A program made the translations under genes and the position numbers. The notes beneath the pieces were generated by a model. That model made no database searches, was not told the DNA's origin, and saw only the letters and a list, made by a program, of their open reading frames with translations. From the NCBI RefSeq assembly GCF_004135975.1, contig NZ_CP026538.1, forward strand, positions 3,348,001 to 3,412,000: DNA of 64,000 bases. Reading direction: 5' to 3'. The stretch's first letter is position 1, and each line of letters opens with the position of its first letter. The DNA is from Solidesulfovibrio carbinolicus. Lineage in GTDB: Bacteria; Desulfobacterota; Desulfovibrionia; Desulfovibrionales; Desulfovibrionaceae. This document shows, one piece after another, positions 7,967 through 16,879 of this stretch.

Positions 7967-8434
7967 TTAGCCCGCCTCCCGGCCGCACAAACTGCCGGCG
8001 TCGCCCAGGCACTTTCGTCCGCCGCCGGCCGCTGCCTCGCCGCCGCCCTCGGCCAAACCCTGCAAAATGCCGCAGTCGGCCACGGGCGTCACGCCGCAAC
8101 ACCGCTCCCGCAACCCGGCCAACTGCTCACGCAAGGCGGCCAGCCGGGCGATGCGCTCGTCCACATGGCCGATGTGGGCGTCCAAAAGCGCCGTCACCCC
8201 GGAACAATCCGCCCCGCCGCCATCCTTGACCCCAAGAAGCGTGCGGATCTCGCCAAGGCTCATCTCCAAGGCCCGGCAATTGCGAATAAACGCCAGCCGG
8301 GCCAGATGCCCGGCGTCATACAACCGGTAATTGCCCTCGCTGCGGCCCGGCGGCGGCAACAAACCCTCACGCTCGTAATACCGCACCGTGTCCGCCCCGC
8401 AGCCCGCCTTTTTGGCCAGTTCGCCTATGCGCAT
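7967..8434 (-). CDS. cadR: MerR-family Cd/Pb/Zn-responsive activator
   Basis: 155 residues. An N-terminal winged helix (MRIGELAKKAGCGADTVRYYEREGLL) is followed by a dimerisation coiled coil and a C-terminal metal site. Cysteines in ADCSGV, RERCCG and VADCGI match the three metal-binding positions of CadR/PbrR regulators, followed by a short His-free tail. ATG 8434 opens the HTH directly. It is divergent from the P-type ATPase, whose promoter carries a MerR-type operator, so this protein should untwist that promoter when metal is bound. cadR is used for the type; PbrR is an equal alternative name. Confidence 0.88.
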   Translation of the reverse strand: MRIGELAKKAGCGADTVRYYEREGLLPPPGRSEGNYRLYDAGHLARLAFIRNCRALEMSLGEIRTLLGVKDGGGADCSGVTALLDAHIGHVDERIARLAALREQLAGLRERCCGVTPVADCGILQGLAEGGGEAAAGGGRKCLGDAGSLCGREAG

Positions 8435-8469
8435 GATGATTATCTCTCTGGTGGTGGAAGATGAGGAAA

Positions 8470-8514
8470 TGCCTCCGGCGGCCGGGAGGGGCTCAGCCCC
8501 TCCCGGACCCTCCC
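8470..8514 (+). repeat. Two-hairpin intergenic element, copy 1
   Basis: Conserved head TGCCTCCGGCGGCC, then stem CCGGGAGGGGC/GCCCCTCCCGG (8482-8506) with TCA loop, then GGACCCTCCC followed by AAAGGGGG, which can form the second hairpin. The stem bases differ from other copies but stay paired. This is the only copy not at a gene 3' end: it lies between the cadR and cadA starts. Confidence 0.75.
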
Positions 8515-8566
8515 GAAAGGGGGACGAGGAGGAGGCGGTGGTTTTTCGGGGCCCGTGAAAAAAAAC

Positions 8567-8598
8567 TTGACCCTGGAGTTGCTCCAAGGTGTCTCATG
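8567..8598 (+). promoter_or_regulatory. cadA promoter with MerR-family operator
   Basis: TTGACC (8567-8572) as -35, then a 20-base spacer to a weak -10 (CTCATG, 8593-8598). The overlong spacer holds the dyad CTGGAG-TTG-CTCCA. Layout and bases closely parallel the ZntR site of zntA, where the bound activator realigns the two promoter halves when metal binds. Confidence 0.8.
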
Positions 8599-8624
8599 AT
8601 CGCGGATGAGGCAAGGAGTTGTTT

Positions 8625-10964
8625 ATGTCCCACGAACATGCCCATGGCCACGGTCATGACCACGAACCCTGCCGCTGCGACGGCCCCAATTCCGGGCTGT
8701 CCGGCGCCGCGCCCGGAAACGGGCACGGGCACGAACACGGCGGTGCCGCCGGAACGCTGCTTGGCCCTCTGGCCAAGGCCGACATCTTCCCCTGCTGCTG
8801 CGGCGGAGCCTGCGGCGACAGCGCCGCCAAGCCCCAGGCCCCGGCCGATCTGCCGCCCGGCCAGAGCGTCGACGTCTTTCGCATCGAAGCCATGGACTGC
8901 CCCACCGAAGAGCGCCTGATCCGAAAAGCCCTCGAACCCATGGCCGGCGTCAACGGCCTCGCCTTCAACCTGCTCGGCCGGGAACTGACCGTCAGCCACG
9001 ACCTGCCTTCCCCCGACGCCATCACCGCCGCCATCGCCGCCCTGGGCATGGAAGCCGTGCCCGTGGACAAGGGCCGACCGGCCGCCCCCGAGCCGGCTCC
9101 GGTCTGGATGACGCCGAAGCTGGCCGCGTCCCTTGCCCTGGCCGTGGCCGCCGAACTCCTCGAATGGCAGGAGGTGGCCTCGCCCTGGCTGCCGGCGATC
9201 TGCGCCGTCGTTGCCATCGCCCTGTCCGGCCTGCCGGTCTTCAAAAAGGGCTGGCTGGCCGTGCTGCGCCGCGACCTCAACATCAACGCGCTCATGAGCG
9301 TGGCCGCCGCCGGCGCGGTGCTGCTGGGCCAGTTCCCCGAGGCGGCCATGGTCATGGCGCTGTTTGCCATGGCCGAAAAGCTCGAAGCCGCCTCGCTCAC
9401 CCGGGCCAAGAACGCCGTGGCCGCCCTGCTCGCCCTGGCTCCCCAGGAAGCCACGGTCATCGGCGACGACGGGTCCGAAGCCGTGGTCGCGGCCGGGGAC
9501 GTGGCCGTGGGCAGCCGGATACGCCTGCGCCCGGGCGAGCGCGTGCCCCTGGACGGCGCGGTCGAGGCCGGCCGGTCGGCCCTGGACCAGTCGGCCGTCA
9601 CCGGCGAGTCCCTGCCCGTGGAAAAAGGCCCGGGCGACCAGCTCTTCGCCGGCACGGTCAATCAGGAAGGCGAGCTGATCTACCGCACCACCGCCCTGGC
9701 CGACGACTCCACCCTGGCCCGCATCACCCGGGCCGTGGTCGCCTCGCCCGGCAAAAAAGCCCGCACCGAACGGTTCGTGGACCGCTTCGCCGCCGTCTAC
9801 ACCCCGGGCGTCTTTGCCGTGGCCCTGGCCGTGGCCGTGGGGCCGCCGCTGATTGCCGGCGCGTCCTTTGCCGACTGGATCTACAAAGGGCTGGTCATCC
9901 TGGTCATCGCCTGCCCCTGCGCCCTGGTCATCTCCACCCCCGTGTCCATGGTCAGCGGCCTGGCCGCCGCCGCCCGGCGCGGCATTCTTATTAAGGGGGG
10001 CCTATTCCTCGAACAGGGCCATAGCCTCAAAACCATGGTCCTCGACAAGACCGGCACCCTGACCACCGGCCGGCCCAGCGCCGCCGAAACCATCGATCTG
10101 GCTGGTGACGCCGCCGCCAACCGGGCCATCGCCGTCAGCCTGGCCGCCCGCTCGGACCATCCCGTGTCCAAGGCCCTGGCCCGGGCCGGACGCGAGGACG
10201 GGGTGGCCGCACTGCCCGTGGCCGACTTCGCCGCCCTGCCCGGACGCGGCGTGCGCGGCGTCGTGGACGGCGTTCTTTACCATCTCGGCAACCACCGCCT
10301 TATCGAAGAACTGGGCCTGTGCGGCCCGGCCATCGAAACCCGGCTGGAAGCCCTGGAAGCCCAGGGCCAAACAGCCGCCCTCCTGGCCGGCCCGGACATG
10401 GTGCTCGCCATCTACGCCGCCGCCGACATGATAAAGCCCCATAGCCGGGAGGCCGTGGCCGAGCTGCACAGCCTGGGCATCCGCACGGTGCTGCTCTCCG
10501 GCGACAACAGCCGCACCGCCGCCGTCATCGCGGGGCAAGCCGGCATCGACGAGGCGCGCGGCGATCAGCTGCCCGAGGACAAGGCCGCCGCCGTGGACGC
10601 GCTGACGGCCAGGGACGGCGGCAAGGCGCTCGTCGGCATGGTCGGCGACGGCATCAACGACGCCCCGGCCCTGGCCCGGGCCGACATCGGCTTCGCCATG
10701 GCCGCCGCCGGAACCGACGCGGCCATCGAAACGGCCGACGTGGCCATCATGGACGACGACCTGCGCAAGGTGGCGGCCTTCGTGCGCCTGTCCCGGGCAA
10801 CCGTCTCCACCCTCAAACAGAACATCGCCCTGGCCCTGGGCCTCAAGGGGCTGGTGCTGGCGCTGACCCTGCTCGGCTACGGCTCCATGCTGCTGGCCGT
10901 CTTCGCCGATATGGGCACAAGCTTGCTGGTGATCGCTAATGGACTGCGGTTATTAAGGAAATGA
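8625..10964 (+). CDS. cadA: P1B-type heavy-metal ATPase (Cd/Zn/Pb export)
   Basis: 779 residues, inner membrane. The N-terminus is His-rich (SHEHAHGHGHDHEPCRC), followed by a Cys cluster (FPCCCGGACGD) and an HMA domain with MDCPTEE as in ZntA. Then come the transmembrane CPC (IACPCALVIS), phosphorylation site DKTGT, the P1B SDHPVSKAL motif and the ATP-binding GDGINDAPAL. CPC points to Cd2+/Zn2+/Pb2+ rather than Cu+. ATG 8625 is chosen because AAGGAG precedes it by six bases; the TTG six bases earlier would touch the ribosome site. Expression should be driven by the divergent CadR through the operator at 8567-8598. Confidence 0.92.
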   Translation: MSHEHAHGHGHDHEPCRCDGPNSGLSGAAPGNGHGHEHGGAAGTLLGPLAKADIFPCCCGGACGDSAAKPQAPADLPPGQSVDVFRIEAMDCPTEERLIRKALEPMAGVNGLAFNLLGRELTVSHDLPSPDAITAAIAALGMEAVPVDKGRPAAPEPAPVWMTPKLAASLALAVAAELLEWQEVASPWLPAICAVVAIALSGLPVFKKGWLAVLRRDLNINALMSVAAAGAVLLGQFPEAAMVMALFAMAEKLEAASLTRAKNAVAALLALAPQEATVIGDDGSEAVVAAGDVAVGSRIRLRPGERVPLDGAVEAGRSALDQSAVTGESLPVEKGPGDQLFAGTVNQEGELIYRTTALADDSTLARITRAVVASPGKKARTERFVDRFAAVYTPGVFAVALAVAVGPPLIAGASFADWIYKGLVILVIACPCALVISTPVSMVSGLAAAARRGILIKGGLFLEQGHSLKTMVLDKTGTLTTGRPSAAETIDLAGDAAANRAIAVSLAARSDHPVSKALARAGREDGVAALPVADFAALPGRGVRGVVDGVLYHLGNHRLIEELGLCGPAIETRLEALEAQGQTAALLAGPDMVLAIYAAADMIKPHSREAVAELHSLGIRTVLLSGDNSRTAAVIAGQAGIDEARGDQLPEDKAAAVDALTARDGGKALVGMVGDGINDAPALARADIGFAMAAAGTDAAIETADVAIMDDDLRKVAAFVRLSRATVSTLKQNIALALGLKGLVLALTLLGYGSMLLAVFADMGTSLLVIANGLRLLRK

Positions 10965-10986
10965 GGGAATAAGAGAGAAGAGAAGA

Positions 10987-11026
10987 TGCCTCCGGCGGCC
11001 GGGGGCCTGAGGCCCCCGGACCCCCC
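10987..11026 (+). repeat. Two-hairpin intergenic element, copy 2
   Basis: Begins 22 bases after the cadA stop, same direction, after a purine-rich GAGAGAAGAGAAGA lead. Head TGCCTCCGGCGGCC, stem GGGGGCC/GGCCCCC with TGA loop, GGA, six Cs, then after a purine spacer GGGGG (11039-11043) able to pair with the Cs. Confidence 0.8.
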
Positions 11027-11061
11027 AGCGAAAGAAAAGGGGGTAAAGGGGAGAGCGCCAT

Positions 11062-11097
11062 AAAAAAGCCGCCGTCGGGGATACCGGCGGCGGCTTT
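11062..11097 (-). terminator. Terminator of ssb
   Basis: Perfect 10-bp arms AAAGCCGCCG (11065-11074) and CGGCGGCTTT (11088-11097), with a T-run on the minus strand (A-run 11062-11067). It lies 20 bases past the ssb stop. Confidence 0.85.
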
Positions 11098-11116
11098 GCC
11101 TTGCGGAGAAGGAAAA

Positions 11117-11713
11117 CTAGAACGGCACGTCGTCCATGCCCGAGGCTTCGGAGGGGAAGGCCGGGCCGAGGTCGTCTTCGGGATAGGACTGACGCCCGCC
11201 GCCCTGCTGGGGCCGGCCGCCGGCCTGCTGGCCGCCTTGGCGCGGCGCGCCGCCGTAGCCGCCGCCCTGGCCGCCTGGCTGATTGCCGTAGCCGCCCTGT
11301 TGGCCGCCGCCGCGACGCGGGGCGAAGCCCTCGTCGCCGCCCACGGGGGCCTCGGCGGTCTGGCCGCCGCGCGAATCCAGGCCCTGGACGGTGTGGCCGG
11401 GGCCGGACACCACCACCTCGGTCATGTAGCGCTTCTGGCCTTGCTGGTCGTCCCAACTGCGGGTGCGAATGCTGCCCTCAATATAGACCAGCCGCCCCTT
11501 GGCGAGGTAGTTGTTGCAAAATTCCGCCGAGCGGCCGAACACCTTGACCCGGTGCCATTCGGTCTTCTCGACCTTGTTGCCCTCGCGGTCCTTGTAGGAT
11601 TCGTCGGTGGCCACGCTGAACTCGGCCACGGGCTGGCCCGAAGGCAGGTAATTCAGCTTGGGGTCCTGGCCCAGACGACCGACGAGAATGACTTTGTTGA
11701 TGCTTCCGGCCAT
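11117..11713 (-). CDS. ssb: Single-stranded DNA-binding protein
   Basis: 198 residues. Residues 1-110 form the OB fold ([56 protein letters not shown]). A Gly/Gln-rich disordered linker (about 120-180) leads to the acidic tip ending DDVPF, the docking peptide for replication and repair partners. The length and tail are normal for bacterial SSB. GGAGG precedes the ATG. It is the last gene of the minus-strand row that begins at motA; a terminator follows. Confidence 0.96.
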   Translation of the reverse strand: MAGSINKVILVGRLGQDPKLNYLPSGQPVAEFSVATDESYKDREGNKVEKTEWHRVKVFGRSAEFCNNYLAKGRLVYIEGSIRTRSWDDQQGQKRYMTEVVVSGPGHTVQGLDSRGGQTAEAPVGGDEGFAPRRGGGQQGGYGNQPGGQGGGYGGAPRQGGQQAGGRPQQGGGRQSYPEDDLGPAFPSEASGMDDVPF

Positions 11714-11740
11714 GGCGGACCTCCTTTGGCGCGAGAGAAA

Positions 11741-12088
11741 TTAGGGGCGCGGGGCGAGCTTTTCCAGCTCCCCGAGCGCGTCTTCCAGTTGATAGGACGC
11801 CTGGTCGGCGGCCTTGGGATCGCGGTTGCCCAGCGCCCCTTCCAGGGCCGACTTGGCCGCCATGACCTTTTCCAGGCCCGGCGTCATGGCCTTGCGGTCC
11901 GGGGCGGGCAGATCGCCCAGGCGGATGCGGTCGTCCAGCACGCCGGCCAGTTCCACCAGCCCGCGCGGCCCTTCGGACGGCGTGGGCTCCACGGGCCAAG
12001 CCAGGGCGTAGAGCTTGGGAAAGCGCTTTTCGGCGCCGGCCTCGTCGTAGGTCTGGGCTATGACGCGAATCTGCAGATATTCGCCCAT
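11741..12088 (-). CDS. Hypothetical protein
   Basis: 115 residues, family not recognised. No signal or membrane segment. The sequence is alpha/beta in character with an Ala/Leu-rich C-terminal half (KSALEGALGNRDPKAADQASYQLEDALGELEKL) that could be a helical hairpin. ATG 12088 follows AAGGA. It sits five bases after the biotinyl-protein gene and 27 bases before ssb, so it is very probably cotranscribed; a role with the carboxylase is only suggested by position. Confidence 0.6.
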   Translation of the reverse strand: MGEYLQIRVIAQTYDEAGAEKRFPKLYALAWPVEPTPSEGPRGLVELAGVLDDRIRLGDLPAPDRKAMTPGLEKVMAAKSALEGALGNRDPKAADQASYQLEDALGELEKLAPRP

Positions 12089-12093
12089 GACGG

Positions 12094-12744
12094 CTATTCC
12101 TTTTCCTCCCAGTCCGTGCGCACGCGGTTGACCACGTCCTGGATAAGGTCGGTCTGGTCGGCCGGACACACGCCCACAAGGGGCGCGCCCTGGTCCACGT
12201 TCTGGTCGTGCTGGAAATAGACGGCGTAGATGATGCCTTCGGGGCCTTCGTAGAGCAGCGGCTTCTCGCGCTTCATGCGCGAGACGATAAAAAGCTCCAT
12301 GCCGGGTTTGACGGTCACCGACCGCGCGCCGGAAGCCTTCACCTTCTTGTCCACGCTCGGGATGAAATAGTATTTGGCCCGTTCCGGGGCGCGGAAGAGG
12401 TAGAGCACCTTTTGCAGGATGCTGGCGATGACCTCGTCCTTGGACAGGTAGTGGCGGATGACGACCAGGGGCGTGCCGGCCTCGACGAAGCGGCCTTCGA
12501 GTTCCCGGTGGACCGTGCCCACCACGCCCTTGGCGTTGGCGTAAAGGGGCTTGTCGTTATGCTCCCGAGTGAGCTTGGCCAGAAGCGTGCCGGGCTTTTC
12601 GCCGTAGGCCCCGGAAATGCCGGTGACGCGCGTGCCGGGTTCGATGCCGGCGAAGGTCACCACGCCGGTATGGGGCGAAGCCACCACGATTTCCTCGTAG
12701 GGCGCGGCCTTGATGTCTTCGAGCAGGGCTTTGACGTCGATCAC
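12094..12744 (-). CDS. Biotinyl/lipoyl-domain carrier protein of an acyl-CoA carboxylase
   Basis: 216 residues with two tandem biotinyl-like hammerhead domains. The first (about 15-100) lacks a modifiable Met-Lys. The second (about 140-205) has SRM-K158-RE at the position of the usual EAMKM, followed by the closing strands (GIIYAVYFQHDQNVDQGAPLVGV). K158 is therefore the likely biotinylated residue, in an unusual context. It is the carrier for the adjacent carboxyltransferase and biotin carboxylase genes. Start GTG 12744 with GGGAG upstream. It replaces a normal AccB, which is shorter with one such domain; actual biotinylation is inference. Confidence 0.72.
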   Translation of the reverse strand: MIDVKALLEDIKAAPYEEIVVASPHTGVVTFAGIEPGTRVTGISGAYGEKPGTLLAKLTREHNDKPLYANAKGVVGTVHRELEGRFVEAGTPLVVIRHYLSKDEVIASILQKVLYLFRAPERAKYYFIPSVDKKVKASGARSVTVKPGMELFIVSRMKREKPLLYEGPEGIIYAVYFQHDQNVDQGAPLVGVCPADQTDLIQDVVNRVRTDWEEKE

Positions 12745-13069
12745 GTATGTCTCCCGTCGGCCGAATTGTCGCGGCCGTGGGTTTAAGCGCTTGTTACATC
12801 GCGGCGAGGTCGGCCGCAAGGGTTGCGCGTACTCGCTGCGCAGCGGAGCCAGTTCTCAGGCCTGCCGAGGCAGGCGGCCGCGCGTCCCGCGCGTGGGAAA
12901 CGGCGCTTGGCCCCTCGCCAGAGCCTTCCCACAATACCGGCTCTTGTCTCGTAGGCGACTTTGCCTCCCCCCTTTACCCCTTTTCTTCATTCGGGGGGTC
13001 CGGGGGCCTCAGGCCCCCGGCCGCCGGAGGCATCTTTCTCTTGTCTTCTCTTCTCTACTCTCAGCCAAT
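12745..13069. other. Intergenic region with one repeat element
   Basis: 325 bases between the carboxyltransferase stop and the biotinyl-protein start. It contains repeat copy 3 (12993-13032) and a GCCTGCC-GAG-GCAGGC stem near 12861-12874. No open frame with a credible start was seen. The gap and repeat may separate expression of the biotinyl protein from the upstream genes. Confidence 0.5.
12993..13032 (-). repeat. Two-hairpin intergenic element, copy 3
   Basis: Minus-strand copy starting 37 bases after the carboxyltransferase stop. On the minus strand a purine-rich lead (AGAGAAGAGAAGA) is followed by TGCCTCCGGCGGCC, the GGGGGCC/GGCCCCC stem, CCCCCC and, beyond, AAAAGGGGTAAAGGGG, closely parallel to copy 2. 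Confidence 0.8.
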
Positions 13070-15316
13070 CTACCGATAATACAAGTTTCTCCCGCCAATC
13101 GTCAGGAGCACCTGCTTCAAATTCTTGCGAATCTCGCGGCGGTCCCAGATGCCTTGGATATGTCCCCGGGCCAGGGCGTTGTGGGCCTGGTGGTAGTCGG
13201 GCGGGATGTCCACGCCTGTCGTTTCCTTGATGACGCCCGGGCCGGCGAAGCCGATGTTGGCCGAGCGCACGGCGAACTGGTAGGGCGAGCAGCCCAGAAA
13301 GCTGGCCACCGGTCCGGCGTAGGAGTTGGTGTCGTAGAGGACGACGTAGAGGCCGCCGGCTTCGATGTAGCGGCGCACGGCCAGGGTGACGCGGGGCATC
13401 TGGATGAGGCCGTTTAAGCTTTCCTGGATGCGGATGCCGGCGGTGCCGTGGACGTAGGCCAGAAACGGGTAGTGTTTGCGCCGGGCCCGGGCCAGGGCGC
13501 GGATGAACTTTTCGCCTTCGGCCGCGCCCACCGAACCGCCCCGGAAGGCGGAATAGAGCACGGTGGAGACGAGTTTGATGCCGTCGATCTTGGCGTCCAG
13601 GGAGACGCAGCCGGATTTACGGCCGGTCTTTTTCTTGGCGGCGTCGAGTTTTTCCTCGAACCCGGGGTAATCCAGGGGATTTCCGGCCTCAATGTCGTTG
13701 TCGTATTCCACGATGGACTCGGCGTCGAAGACGTTGCCGAGGACCCATTCGTATTCCATGGGGAAGTGGTGGCCGCAGTTGACGCACACGCCGGCGAAGT
13801 CGCCGTAGAGGTCCGGGGCCCAGAGGTCGGGGCAGCCGTAGGTCTTGGCTCCGGGGCAGGTGACGGCCCGGTCCTCGGCGGCCTTGGGGGAGACGTAGCG
13901 CCAGCCGAATTCTTCCAGGCAGGCTCCCTGCTCGGGCTGGGAGAGTTCGGTGAGCATCCGGCTCTTGGCCGGGTCGCAGACCACGGGGGCGTTTTTGTCC
14001 TGGCGGCGAAGCGGCGCGGTCAGCTTGTGGGCGACCAGACGCAGTTCGGCCTCGAGGTCGGTGGCCGCCTTGGCCAGGGCCTTGGTGTGCTTGCGCACGA
14101 AGTCGTAGCGGATAAACGAGTAGCCCGACCAGACCAGGCTCTTGGCCCGGGAGGCGATGCGTTCGCCGGAGGGGCGGCCGTCGCGGAAGGCGGTCTCGGC
14201 CATGCGGCGGTATTTGCAGTAGCGCTTCCAGACCAGGCGGTCGGCGGCGTCCTCGTCCAGGGTCCAGCGCACGAACATGCTTTCGGGATCGCCGCCCTTG
14301 CGCCGCGAGGCGACCAGGGCGCGGAAGAGCTTGAAGCCGGCGATGCCCAGGAACACCTGGTCCGTGGCCTGGATCATTTCCTGGCGCAGGGTCTTGAAGA
14401 AGTCGTAGTGATGGGGCCGCGCGCCCAGGGCCGGCTCTTCCAGCACTTTGTCGATGTAGCCCATGCGCAGGTTGTCGGCGGCGGTGATGTTGAGCCGCTT
14501 GGCGCATTCAGCGATAAGCTCCGGGACCACGCGCTGCCCCTGGCGGATGCCGGCTTCGATGGCGGCCGCGCCTTCGGGGGAGATGACCGAATAGTAGCCG
14601 CGCGAGAGCATCATGCGCACGTCGGACAGGCCGATGGCCTCGGCCCCGCCCGAGCCGCCCTCGGAGATGATGGACACGACCGGCACGCGCAGGCCGCCCA
14701 TCTCGTAAAGGTTGCGGGCGATCTGCTGGGCCGCGCCGGGGTAGTCCTCGACGGGGAAGGCGCCGGGCGTAAAGACGTAGGAATGGATGGGGATGCGCTC
14801 GGTCTCGGCGACCTTCATGTATTGCAAGGCCTTGGCGTTGCCCCAGGGCTTGACCGAGCCGCCGTTGCGGAATTCCTGGCCGTGGCCCTTTTCCTGGCCG
14901 ATGACCATGACCGGCTGGTTGACGACTTTGTCGCCGTGGCGGCGGGTGATGTAGGCCCGGGCGATGAGCATGCTCGGGTCGATGGAGTATTCGTCCTGGC
15001 CGCCGATCTCGGTGTAGTTGTCGTAGACGTTTTCCAGGATGTCCTTGAGCGATATGCGGGCCGGATGGCGCACGATGCGCACCATGTCCATGGGCACGAG
15101 CTCGTCGTCGAGCTTTTTTTCGAGGAAGTCGAAGAGATCCTCGATCTGGCGCACCATCTGGGCGCGCTCGCCCGGGCTGGCCTCGCGCTCGCGCACGGCG
15201 AACTCGTCGAGCCGGGCCTGCATAAGCGCGATGTTGGCGTTTTCGCGGCCGCCGAAGATGTCTTTGATATAGCTTAAGCGATCAGTCAGTTCGACGACGC
15301 GCTTTTCGATTTCCAT
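13070..15316 (-). CDS. Fused acyl-CoA carboxylase carboxyltransferase (AccA-like then AccD-like)
   Basis: 748 residues. The N-terminal part (about 1-340) is AccA-like, with the oxyanion region SEGGSGGAEAIGLSDV and YYSVISPEGAAAIE. The C-terminal part (about 470-748) is AccD-like, with a zinc ribbon (TCPGAKTYGCP ... GVCVNCGHHFP) and the core NIGFAGPGVIKETTG. Together they transfer carboxyl from carboxybiotin to an acyl-CoA, probably acetyl-CoA in fatty-acid synthesis. The alpha-before-beta fusion order is notable. The middle 130 residues match neither half. GGAAG precedes the ATG. Biotin carboxylase lies upstream and the biotinyl protein downstream on the same strand. Confidence 0.82.
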   Translation of the reverse strand: MEIEKRVVELTDRLSYIKDIFGGRENANIALMQARLDEFAVREREASPGERAQMVRQIEDLFDFLEKKLDDELVPMDMVRIVRHPARISLKDILENVYDNYTEIGGQDEYSIDPSMLIARAYITRRHGDKVVNQPVMVIGQEKGHGQEFRNGGSVKPWGNAKALQYMKVAETERIPIHSYVFTPGAFPVEDYPGAAQQIARNLYEMGGLRVPVVSIISEGGSGGAEAIGLSDVRMMLSRGYYSVISPEGAAAIEAGIRQGQRVVPELIAECAKRLNITAADNLRMGYIDKVLEEPALGARPHHYDFFKTLRQEMIQATDQVFLGIAGFKLFRALVASRRKGGDPESMFVRWTLDEDAADRLVWKRYCKYRRMAETAFRDGRPSGERIASRAKSLVWSGYSFIRYDFVRKHTKALAKAATDLEAELRLVAHKLTAPLRRQDKNAPVVCDPAKSRMLTELSQPEQGACLEEFGWRYVSPKAAEDRAVTCPGAKTYGCPDLWAPDLYGDFAGVCVNCGHHFPMEYEWVLGNVFDAESIVEYDNDIEAGNPLDYPGFEEKLDAAKKKTGRKSGCVSLDAKIDGIKLVSTVLYSAFRGGSVGAAEGEKFIRALARARRKHYPFLAYVHGTAGIRIQESLNGLIQMPRVTLAVRRYIEAGGLYVVLYDTNSYAGPVASFLGCSPYQFAVRSANIGFAGPGVIKETTGVDIPPDYHQAHNALARGHIQGIWDRREIRKNLKQVLLTIGGRNLYYR

Positions 15317-15460
15317 AGGGTGTCTTCCCGGTCCCGGCCGCCCGGCGGCGGAACGCTCGTGTCGCCCCGGAGGGTTCCCGGGAGGCCCGGGGACGGGGCG
15401 GCACGCTGAGTTGGTATTTCCTTGGGCCGGCCAACGAGGCGTTTTCCGGCCGACACGACA

Positions 15461-16879
15461 TCAGAACTGCAGGATGGTGGAGGTCTTCTCCCGCAGATAG
15501 CGGATGTTGGTCTTCATCTCCGCGCCCGTGCCGTCGGCCCCGGACAGGGTCAGCTCGTCGAGGTAGTCCGTGCCGCGCTTCTTGGCCTCGGCCAGATCCT
15601 TGCCCCAGATGATGGCCAGGGCCAGGTTGGGGTCGTATTCGGTCGGGATCTCGTAGGGCGCGTCCATGGGAATGTGGGTGTGGAGCCTGGCATAGGGCAG
15701 ATTCGGGGCCAGGAACTGGTCGATGCGCCCGACCCAGGGGGTGAAGCGGTTGGCCGGGTCCTCGGCGATGACCCGGTATTCGATGCCCACGCCCTCGAAG
15801 GTGATGTCGGACTGGTCGTAGCCCATGGCGTCGCCCAGGCCCAGGCGGATCTGTTCGGCGATGATGTTGACGTCGCCCTGGCCCTTGATGCGGGAGATGG
15901 CGGCGGACACGCCGTTTTCCACCTGGATGCGGGTGTTGACTTCCATAAGGAAGGGCTGGCCCGTGGGCGAGACGATCCATTCCCAGGTGCCGACGTTGTC
16001 GTAGCCCACCTCCCGGGCCATGGCCAGGGAGTAGCCGGTGATGTCGTCGAGGAGCCTGGCGGCGTCAAAGGCGTAGGTGACTTCCTCGGGACGAAATCCC
16101 GGGGCGATCTCCACGCGTTTCTGGCGGCCGGTGGACTGGATGGTGCAGTTGCGGGTGCCGAAGTGGACGATGCCCGTGCCGGTGCGGTCGGCCACGATCT
16201 GGACTTCGAGGTGGTTGAAGTCGAAGATGCGCTGTTCGATCAGCACGCCTTCGTCGTGGAACTGGCGCTTGGCGTAGTTGCGGATGCGCCGGTACACGGT
16301 CTTGAACTGCTCGATGTCGTAGATTTCCTCGATGCCCATGCCGCCGCCGCCGGCCGAGGCCTTGACCAGGACCACGGAGTTGGCGATGCCCTGCTCGGCC
16401 TGGAAGGCGAACAGGGTTTCGGCGATCTCCTCGGCTTCCAGCTCATCGTAGACGGGCCGGTCGGAGCCGGGCACGGTGGGGATGGACAGGCTCCGGGCCA
16501 GGCGCTTGGTGTTGATCTTGTCGCCCAGGGTGCGGATGATGCGCCAGGACGGGCCGATGAAAATAAGCCCGCGCTTGCGTTCGGCCACGCGCCGGGCGAA
16601 TCGGAAATCCTCGGCGAAAAAGCCGTAGCCGGGGTGGATGGCCGTGGCGCCGGCATGGTCGGCCACGGCCAGCAGCTCATTGGCGTCGTGGTAGGAGCTG
16701 ACGCGGTAGGCCGCCTCGGGGCCGCCCAGCTGCCGGGCCAGGGCAAGGTGTCCCGAGCCTTCGTCGGCCCGGGTGTAGACGCAAACAAAATCCAGGCCGA
16801 GCGAAACGCAAGCCTGGATGATGCGTATGGCGATTTCGCCCCGGTTGGCCACCAGGACTTTATGTTTTTTCGTCGACAC
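15461..16879 (-). CDS. accC: Biotin carboxylase subunit
   Basis: 472 residues, ATP-grasp. N-terminal KVLVANRGEIAIRII, the glycine loop KASAGGGGMGI and the active-site EVNTRIQVEN are present; the catalytic Glu is kept but the following His of the usual VEHPVTE is Asn and the segment diverges (VENGVSAAI). It carboxylates biotin on the carrier protein using bicarbonate and ATP. Start GTG 16879 overlaps the PilZ gene end by 20 bases, implying translational coupling; the ribosome site is weak. The accC symbol is by function; the sequence is a divergent branch, so a propionyl- or other acyl-CoA carboxylase is possible. Confidence 0.82.
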   Translation of the reverse strand: MSTKKHKVLVANRGEIAIRIIQACVSLGLDFVCVYTRADEGSGHLALARQLGGPEAAYRVSSYHDANELLAVADHAGATAIHPGYGFFAEDFRFARRVAERKRGLIFIGPSWRIIRTLGDKINTKRLARSLSIPTVPGSDRPVYDELEAEEIAETLFAFQAEQGIANSVVLVKASAGGGGMGIEEIYDIEQFKTVYRRIRNYAKRQFHDEGVLIEQRIFDFNHLEVQIVADRTGTGIVHFGTRNCTIQSTGRQKRVEIAPGFRPEEVTYAFDAARLLDDITGYSLAMAREVGYDNVGTWEWIVSPTGQPFLMEVNTRIQVENGVSAAISRIKGQGDVNIIAEQIRLGLGDAMGYDQSDITFEGVGIEYRVIAEDPANRFTPWVGRIDQFLAPNLPYARLHTHIPMDAPYEIPTEYDPNLALAIIWGKDLAEAKKRGTDYLDELTLSGADGTGAEMKTNIRYLREKTSTILQF

